NCBI GenBank assembly: GCA_945907055.1
Contig: CAMDSG010000009.1
Coordinates: 1 to 21,757 of the forward strand
Length of the DNA: 21,757 bases
DNA from: Bifidobacterium breve
GTDB taxonomy: Bacteria; Actinomycetota; Acidimicrobiia; IMCC26256
Direction: 5' to 3'
The notes beneath the pieces were generated by a model. The model was given only the letters and a program-made list of their open reading frames with translations. It was not told the origin of the DNA and did no database searches. Numbering within the stretch: position 1 is the stretch's first letter; every line of letters begins with the position of its first letter. Below, in pieces: positions 20,830-21,757 of the stretch. The position numbers were made by a program, and so were the translations under genes.

Positions 20830-21757
20830 GCAAAGACGGAAAAGTCAGAGTCGCTATAGCCGGAGTCGGTAACTGCGCAAGCAGCCTCGTTCAGGGCATC
20901 GAGTACTACAAGAACGCAGAGCAGGGCGACACCGTCCCTGGCCTCATGCACGTAGAGCTCGGCGGATACCACGTGCGCGATATCGAGTTCGTTGCAGCCT
21001 TCGATGTCGACGCTGAGAAGGTTGGGCTCGACCTCGGCAAAGCAATTCTTGCTGGTCAGAACAACACCATCATGTTCTGCAACAACGTTCCCGACGCCGG
21101 TGTACCCGTACTACGCGGACCGACCTTCGATGGCCTCGGGAAGTACTACCGAATGACGATCGAGGAGAGTCCGGCAGAGCCAGTCGACGTCGCACAAGTA
21201 CTACGCGACTCCAAAGCCGACGTACTCGTCTCCTACCTCCCCGTTGGCTCCGAGGATGCTCAGAAGCACTACGCGCAGGCCTGCATTGATGCCGGTGTTG
21301 GATTCGTAAACGCCATCCCGGTCTTCATCGCCAGCAACCCCGAGTGGGCAGCCAAGTTTGAGGCCGCTGGAGTCCCGATTGTTGGGGATGACATCAAGAG
21401 CCAGGTTGGAGCAACCATTGTCCACCGCATCCTTGCCCGCCTCTTCGAGGATCGCGGGATGGTTCTCGACCGCACCTACCAACTCAATGTCGGTGGCAAC
21501 ATGGACTTCAAGAACATGCTTGAGCGTGAGCGCCTTGAGTCCAAGAAGATCTCTAAGACCCAGGCTGTTACTAGCCAACTCGATAACGGGATAGCGGCAG
21601 ATGATGTCCACATCGGGCCCTCTGACCACGTTGCTTGGTTGCAGGACCGTAAATGGGCATATATCCGCCTTGAGGGCCGCAACTTTGGGGATGTTCCCCT
21701 CAATCTTGAGCTCAAGCTCGAGGTCTGGGACTCCCCTAATAGTGCCGGCGTAATCAT
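20826..21757 (+). CDS. ino1: Myo-inositol-1-phosphate synthase (Ino1), partial at the right edge
   Basis: The first about 310 residues of an expected about 360; the C-terminus lies beyond the window. It converts glucose-6-phosphate to inositol-1-phosphate with NAD+, feeding phosphatidylinositol and mycothiol in Actinobacteria. The N-terminal Rossmann motif is VAIAGVGNCASSLVQG (9-24). VVSYLPVGSEDAQKHYAQAC-type sequence follows (here DVLVSYLPVGSEDAQ), then FVNAIPVFIAS, VGDDIKSQVGATIVHR and the active-site region LNVGGNMDFKNML. AGGAG lies 10 nt before the ATG. All core motifs visible up to the edge are intact, so I see no reason to call it a pseudogene. Confidence 0.97.
   Translation, partial: MSKDGKVRVAIAGVGNCASSLVQGIEYYKNAEQGDTVPGLMHVELGGYHVRDIEFVAAFDVDAEKVGLDLGKAILAGQNNTIMFCNNVPDAGVPVLRGPTFDGLGKYYRMTIEESPAEPVDVAQVLRDSKADVLVSYLPVGSEDAQKHYAQACIDAGVGFVNAIPVFIASNPEWAAKFEAAGVPIVGDDIKSQVGATIVHRILARLFEDRGMVLDRTYQLNVGGNMDFKNMLERERLESKKISKTQAVTSQLDNGIAADDVHIGPSDHVAWLQDRKWAYIRLEGRNFGDVPLNLELKLEVWDSPNSAGVI

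Overview
The window looks like chromosomal DNA from a moderate-GC member of the Actinomycetota. The evidence is nucS (the non-canonical mismatch endonuclease of Actinobacteria and archaea), a PadR regulator coupled to an Ino1-type inositol-phosphate synthase and flanked by a DUF5318 protein, the rpsF-ssb-rpsR-rplI-dnaB block, a 13E12/DUF222 HNH gene with an actinobacterial SOS box, and several starts that look leaderless. The PadR/ino1/DUF5318 cluster lying near rpsF..dnaB recalls the origin-proximal arrangement of Mycobacterium. I cannot name the genus. I saw no rRNA, tRNA, CRISPR array or intact transposon.

Layout. 1-1.7 kb is an accessory-looking segment: an unrecognised minus-strand gene running off the left edge, a perfect 7-bp-arm inverted repeat, and a frameshifted remnant of a nucleotidyltransferase-like protein. 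1.75-5.0 kb holds three membrane proteins: LtrA-like (+), TauE/SafE-type exporter (-) and TerC-type metal exporter (-). 5.2-8.1 kb is an envelope-stress-like module: a small secreted or anchored Gly-rich protein, an OmpR-family response regulator and a MprB-like histidine kinase, headed by an 11-bp-spaced direct repeat typical of OmpR-family binding sites. A divergent SDR follows, and a composite 52-bp palindrome separates it from a small membrane protein. nucS is divergent from that protein and meets a low-GC GT-C glycosyltransferase tail to tail.

11.7-15.3 kb is the minus-strand core block rpsF-ssb-rpsR-rplI, ended by a strong terminator, then dnaB. The rplI-dnaB gap carries at least four near-consensus DnaA boxes. 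15.7-16.8 kb encodes a membrane-anchored RCC1-repeat protein built from almost identical 165-bp units that vary at a few codons. 17.0-18.2 kb is the HNH gene, with a perfect LexA box centred on its start codon. Then come panB (-), a 65-aa CxxC/CxxC protein (+), the DUF5318 protein (-) and the padR-ino1 operon (+), which has a perfect 10-bp-arm operator upstream and runs off the right edge.

How they work together. Several genes show readable regulation: LexA for the HNH gene, an OmpR-type box for the secreted protein/two-component set, a palindrome for PadR, and DnaA boxes before the replicative helicase. The most unusual points are the 74-residue Gly/Arg-then-acidic tail on ribosomal protein bS18, the RCC1 repeat array, the DnaA-box cluster, and the unknown left-edge gene.
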